64,000 nucleotides of DNA from the NCBI RefSeq assembly GCF_003481985.1, contig NZ_QUMD01000013.1, positions 37,995 to 101,994 of the forward strand. Direction: 5' to 3'. A program made the translations under genes and the position numbers. Of the stretch, positions 62,950 to 64,000 are shown piece after piece. Positions within the stretch are counted from its first letter, which is position 1, and the number at the start of each line of letters is the position of its first letter. Origin of the DNA: Clostridium sp. OF09-36 (GTDB taxonomy: Bacteria > Bacillota > Clostridia > Lachnospirales > Lachnospiraceae). Below the pieces are notes generated by a model, which was given only the letters and a program-made list of their open reading frames with translations, was not told where the DNA came from and did not search any database.

Positions 62950-63115
62950 TGAGGGCTATCCGGATCCGACCGCAGGCCGTGCAGTCCGAAAGGCAGACAA
63001 GCCGCCGGAGGAGGTTATTAACTTCCGGCGGGCGCTGAAACTGATGAGTGTGATCTGCCATGTGCGGATCCTGGGCAAAGTGACCGTGATTGATGAGAGA
63101 GGCAGGCGGTGGTAG
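62936..63115 (+). CDS. small conserved phage protein (MYKNNEGYPDPTAG type)
   Basis: 59 aa from ATG 62936 (GAGGAG 6 nt upstream). The start MYKNNEGYPDPTAGRAVRKA is a widespread signature of small proteins in Firmicutes phages, encoded before the late regulator. The C-terminus is basic (VIDERGRRW). Its function is unknown. Confidence 0.65.
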   Translation: MYKNNEGYPDPTAGRAVRKADKPPEEVINFRRALKLMSVICHVRILGKVTVIDERGRRW

Positions 63116-63424
63116 GTGACTGTAACCAAAAGATATAAAGTTTACCGCAGAGGTAAATTAATCGGCGAGTACACTGCGGTAGATGCAGCAGATATGCTTA
63201 AATGTACGCCTGGGACCGTCCGCTGCTACGCCAGCAGAGGCATTAAGCTTTATGGCGAGTATACGTATGAGGTGGTTGTAACGGAGCCGCTCAGCAAGGC
63301 AGCCAAACTATGGTCCAAATGTGATGAGTGGTCAAAGGAGTGGGAACGGACGCGGCAACAGTTATTGAGTAGTGGTGTGGATCTGAGCCGGTATGTGCTG
63401 AAACCGGTGCCAGGATGGAGGTGA
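63116..63424 (+). CDS. hypothetical phage protein
   Basis: 102 aa from GTG 63116 (MTVTKRYKVYRRGKLIGEYT), directly after the previous stop. AVDAADMLKCTPGTVRCYAS looks like a helix-turn-helix, so DNA binding is possible. The C-terminal half is charged and helical. Confidence 0.6.
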   Translation: MTVTKRYKVYRRGKLIGEYTAVDAADMLKCTPGTVRCYASRGIKLYGEYTYEVVVTEPLSKAAKLWSKCDEWSKEWERTRQQLLSSGVDLSRYVLKPVPGWR

Positions 63425-63433
63425 TGCAACGTA

Positions 63434-63606
63434 ATGAGAGCAGATGAATTTTTTTTCCTGGAATGATGATGGGATTGGCATTATTTTTAATGACATTTTA
63501 TCTAGGGTTCAGCGTGATAAAACGAGGAAAAGTTGAACTGCATGAATATGTTTGGATGTGGGTGTTTTGTCTTTGCTGGACATTGGTGTTTTTCTTAAAA
63601 AGATAA
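63434..63606 (+). CDS. small membrane protein, frameshifted in a poly-T run
   Basis: ATG 63434 follows GGAGGTG. It begins MRADEFFF and meets a run of eight T (63450-63457). In this frame it stops at once; with one more T it continues PGMMMGLALFLMTFYLGFSV, then VWMWVFCLCWTLVFFLKR, giving about 57 aa with two membrane spans. A small early/late-junction phage membrane protein of unknown function. Confidence 0.5.
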
Positions 63607-63630
63607 GGCGTATTGGAGGAGGTGAATCCA

Positions 63631-64000
63631 TTGGACAAGCAGATATTAAAAGATTACATAGATGCCTGCGCCCAGGTTAAGGAGACCAAGGAGCAGCTGC
63701 TGAAGCTTCGAAAGGCAAAGAAGCGCCGGGAGCAGGATGCAGTGAAAGGTTCTTCACATGAGTTTCCTTATACCGCCCAGACCTTTCGCATCGAGGGAAT
63801 TGCGTATCCGTTGGTACAGGATCCGGGCGAGGAGGAGCGACTGGAAGAGGTACTTCGGGAGCGGTTGCGGAATGCGGAGAAGATTAAGCACGATGTGGAA
63901 GCGTGGATGAATACAATCCCGATGCGAATGCAGAGAATCATCCGGTACCGGATATTTGAGGACCTTCCGTGGGGGCAAGTGGCTGTGAGAATGGGCCGTA
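63631..64000 (+). CDS. phage late regulator, sigma-factor-like (partial, runs off the window)
   Basis: An open frame from TTG 63631 (GGAGG 8 nt upstream; GTG 63622 also possible) to the edge. It encodes MDKQILKDYIDACAQVKETK, a helical region, and RIIRYRIFEDLPWGQVAVRM, a region-4-like helix-turn-helix typical of the ArpU/RinA-like or DUF1492-type regulators that precede terminase genes. Packaging and structural genes are expected downstream, outside the window. Confidence 0.7.
   Translation, partial: MDKQILKDYIDACAQVKETKEQLLKLRKAKKRREQDAVKGSSHEFPYTAQTFRIEGIAYPLVQDPGEEERLEEVLRERLRNAEKIKHDVEAWMNTIPMRMQRIIRYRIFEDLPWGQVAVRMGR

Larger units (their letters stand above)
48385..64000. mobile_element. 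element 2: left part of a prophage (continues beyond the window)
   Basis: It runs from an integrase beside rlmD through repressor, operators, antirepressor, excisionase and a full replication module to a late-regulator start at the right edge. Structural genes must lie outside the window. The right attachment site is not in view, so the left one (probably between 48312 and 48385) cannot be fixed. Confidence 0.85.

Overview
The window looks like about 64 kb of chromosome from a spore-forming Clostridia, most likely Lachnospiraceae. Evidence: the tlyA-nadK-argR-recN-spoIVB-spo0A sporulation cluster, about 50% GC in the housekeeping part, strong AGGAGG ribosome sites, and a gapA-pgk-tpiA cluster. 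No rRNA, tRNA or CRISPR array was recognised.

Layout. (1) 1-28.3 kb is core chromosome. It holds the sporulation and DNA-repair cluster, glycogen synthase, rpsO-pnp with two RNA leaders, a secreted M14 carboxypeptidase, a Na+/phosphate transporter, the glycolysis trio, a KdpDE-like two-component pair, a MATE pump, a polysaccharide deacetylase, a D-Ala-D-Ala carboxypeptidase, an orphan solute-binding lipoprotein, a Cof-type phosphatase and two small regulators. (2) 29,004-43,037 is an integrated element of 14.0 kb bounded by 34-bp direct repeats (32/34 identical). In order it carries a tyrosine integrase, two tandem type I toxin-antitoxin modules (28- and 27-aa holin-like toxins with convergent antisense RNAs), a CI/Cro-type switch with three operators, a replisome organiser with an internal repeat-rich putative origin, a DnaC-like loader, small genes, a tail-assembly chaperone and tape measure, then AT-rich cargo and a decayed sigma factor. 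No terminase, portal or capsid gene is present, so it is either a deletion remnant or a phage satellite. (3) 43.1-48.3 kb is core chromosome again: ridA, pcrA, a small acidic membrane protein and rlmD. (4) 48.4 kb to the end of the window is the left part of a second, larger prophage: integrase, a probable small RNA, a secreted lysogenic-conversion candidate, ImmA plus repressor, an operator cluster, antirepressor, excisionase, and a replication module (Gp157, P-loop protein, DUF669, CHC2 primase zinc finger, DUF927 helicase, an array of ten 8-9 bp iterons, a resolvase-like nuclease and a DEAD helicase). An orphan adenine methylase, a MazG-like protein and the start of a late regulator follow.

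Data quality. About 20 genes, including pnp, pcrA, spo0A and glgA, are interrupted by apparent frameshifts. Every one that I could reconstruct is a loss of one base (two bases in two genes), usually from a short homopolymer. Restoring the base gives a full-length, family-typical protein. I treat these as sequence or assembly errors, give the joined coordinates, and describe the genes as probably intact.

The most interesting signals are the tandem type I toxin-antitoxin modules, the integration site that rebuilds a host promoter, the two candidate replication origins, a probable small RNA beside the second integrase, and a 21-bp palindromic block shared by the two elements.
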